Shown piece after piece: positions 63,219-64,000 of a stretch of 64,000 bases of DNA. The DNA comes from Choricystis sp. odSpoLacu1 (taxonomy: Eukaryota; Chlorophyta; Trebouxiophyceae): contig OY253656.1 in assembly GCA_958009055.1 (NCBI GenBank), positions 186,001-250,000 on the forward strand, in the 5' to 3' direction. Below the pieces are notes generated by a model, which was given only the letters and a program-made list of their open reading frames with translations, was not told the DNA's origin and searched no databases. Position 1 is the first letter of the stretch, and each line of letters begins with the position of its first letter. Position numbers and translations under genes: made by a program.

Positions 63219-63405
63219 GCACGGGGAGGGAGGAGGAGAGTGTGTGTGAGTGTGTGGCGGCGAGAGAGCGCACGCCACACACGGAAGCAAGGGAAATTGA
63301 AATGCCAACACAGAGTGATTGCAGGCCGCGCCTACCTCCCGCCCTCTCCCACCACCCCAGCACGCAGAGAGAAAAGAAAACATGATCAGTTCGTCACACA
63401 CACAA

Positions 63406-64000
63406 TCACACAACATCCTCAACCCTCAAGTCCTCCTCCTCCCGCGTCGCCAGTTTTTTGACGCGCACGCACCCGCGCTCCCACTCGGCCGGCCCGACGA
63501 CGACCAGCCGTGCGGCGCCACACCGTTCCGCGTGCTTGAACACCCACCTCATGCGGCGGTCGTCGAGGACGAGGTCCACTTTGCGGCCGGCGGCCCTAAG
63601 CCTGGCCGCCAGGGAGGCGGCCCCCGGGCGCAGTTCGGGCGCGAGCGGGACGATGACATCATCCACCGTGTGGGGCACCGTCGGCAGCAGCCCCCTATCC
63701 GCCAGTAGCTCCAGGATGACGCAGTCGCCAAAGCCAAAGCCGGCGCAGGGGGTGGGGGGGCCGCCAAAGGCGGAGAGGAGGCCGTCGTAGCGGCCGCCGC
63801 CACAGATGGCGCGCAGAGCGCCCGCGCGGTCGCGCCCCTCAAACACGATGCCGGTGTAGTAGGCCAGTCCGCGCACCACGGACGCGTCAAAGGCGAGCCA
63901 GTCTGCGATGCCGTAGGCGGAGGCCAGGGTGAACAGGTCGCGCAGTTCGGTGACGCCTGCGTCGTTGGCGCCGACGACGCTCGCCAGCTCGTCCACACTG
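63406..64000 (-). CDS. Histidyl-tRNA synthetase, C-terminal part (5' partial)
   Basis: Class II aminoacyl-tRNA synthetase that charges tRNA-His. About 198 codons are present; the rest lies right of the window. Motifs: FDASVVRGLAYYTGIVFEG (histidine-binding RGLxYY), LRAICGGGRYDGLLSAFGG, and FGFGDCVILELLADRGLLP (motif 3 arginine region), then the anticodon-binding domain (VIVPLAPELRPGAASLA, GRKVDLVLDDRRMRWVFKHA, CGAARLVVVGPAEWERG, VRVKKLATREEEDL). The RGLAYYTGIVFEG form with a short anticodon domain resembles the plant organellar/bacterial-like enzyme more than the cytosolic eukaryotic one, but the missing N-terminus would be needed to judge targeting. Confidence 0.95.
   Translation of the reverse strand, partial: SVDELASVVGANDAGVTELRDLFTLASAYGIADWLAFDASVVRGLAYYTGIVFEGRDRAGALRAICGGGRYDGLLSAFGGPPTPCAGFGFGDCVILELLADRGLLPTVPHTVDDVIVPLAPELRPGAASLAARLRAAGRKVDLVLDDRRMRWVFKHAERCGAARLVVVGPAEWERGCVRVKKLATREEEDLRVEDVV

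Noticed and set aside
1..64000. tRNA, rRNA, CRISPR arrays, transposase or integrase genes
   Set aside because: No B-box-like GGTTCGANTCC, rRNA segment, spaced direct-repeat array or mobile-element protein motif was found by eye on either strand. Short ncRNAs cannot be excluded.

Overview
This is a gene-dense, very GC-rich piece of a eukaryotic nuclear genome. Genes are broken by short GT-AG introns (mostly 60-330 bases; many donors read GTGAGT or GTGAG, acceptors follow pyrimidine tracts) and lie on both strands with 40-750 bases between them. The content points to a green alga. There is a stand-alone ATP-citrate lyase A subunit of the split plant/green-algal type, a plant-type class IV-like GATA factor, a plastid fibrillin-like protein, a BASS transporter with a transit-like leader, a fused HPPK-DHPS folate enzyme and a CDPK-like kinase. 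Species cannot be fixed from the sequence alone; a prasinophyte or other high-GC chlorophyte is an inference.

Layout, left to right. 0-14 kb: ATP-citrate lyase A (partial), GATA factor, a metacaspase-like protein without its catalytic dyad, RNA polymerase III subunit RPC6 divergent from the helicase Has1/DDX18, a PH-like protein, and MCM4 divergent from a BASS transporter. 15-20 kb: fibrillin-like protein, an Ala-rich PH protein, HPPK-DHPS. 20.4-27.4 kb: an island of four consecutive genes for predicted secreted proteins: a beta-trefoil-like protein, an 84-residue Cys-rich peptide, and a head-to-head pair of paralogues with a 21-residue repeat that I do not recognise. 28-35.5 kb: a plant/fungal-type WD40 protein, signal peptide peptidase, the splicing/export helicase UAP56/Sub2, and a short nuclear-looking protein. 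35.6-45 kb: FEN1, CDPK-like kinase divergent from a CCAR1/DBC1 homologue, an amine oxidase and a small CxxCxGxG zinc protein. 45-52 kb: SRP68 divergent from the Golgi tether USO1/p115 (13 exons). 52-64 kb: eIF4G, a METTL7-like methyltransferase, a plastid-like unknown, mitochondrial p32/MAM33, a 56-residue membrane protein, a TMEM205-like protein interrupted by an in-frame TAG, a GH1 glycosidase and the C-terminal part of histidyl-tRNA synthetase.

Most genes are housekeeping (replication: MCM4, FEN1; RNA polymerase III and ribosome biogenesis: RPC6, Has1; mRNA export: UAP56; translation: eIF4G, HisRS; secretory pathway: SRP68, SPP, USO1). Several are arranged as divergent pairs with 140-260 bases between start codons, which suggests shared promoters. 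Three coding regions (a PH-like protein, the WD40 protein and SRP68) each lack exactly one base inside CG-rich runs, which looks like a systematic assembly error rather than three independent pseudogenes.

The most unusual points are the secreted repeat-protein pair and its neighbours, the TAG that splits a conserved TMEM205 domain, and the catalytically dead metacaspase. Exon coordinates were worked out by hand from splice motifs, reading phase and family conservation.
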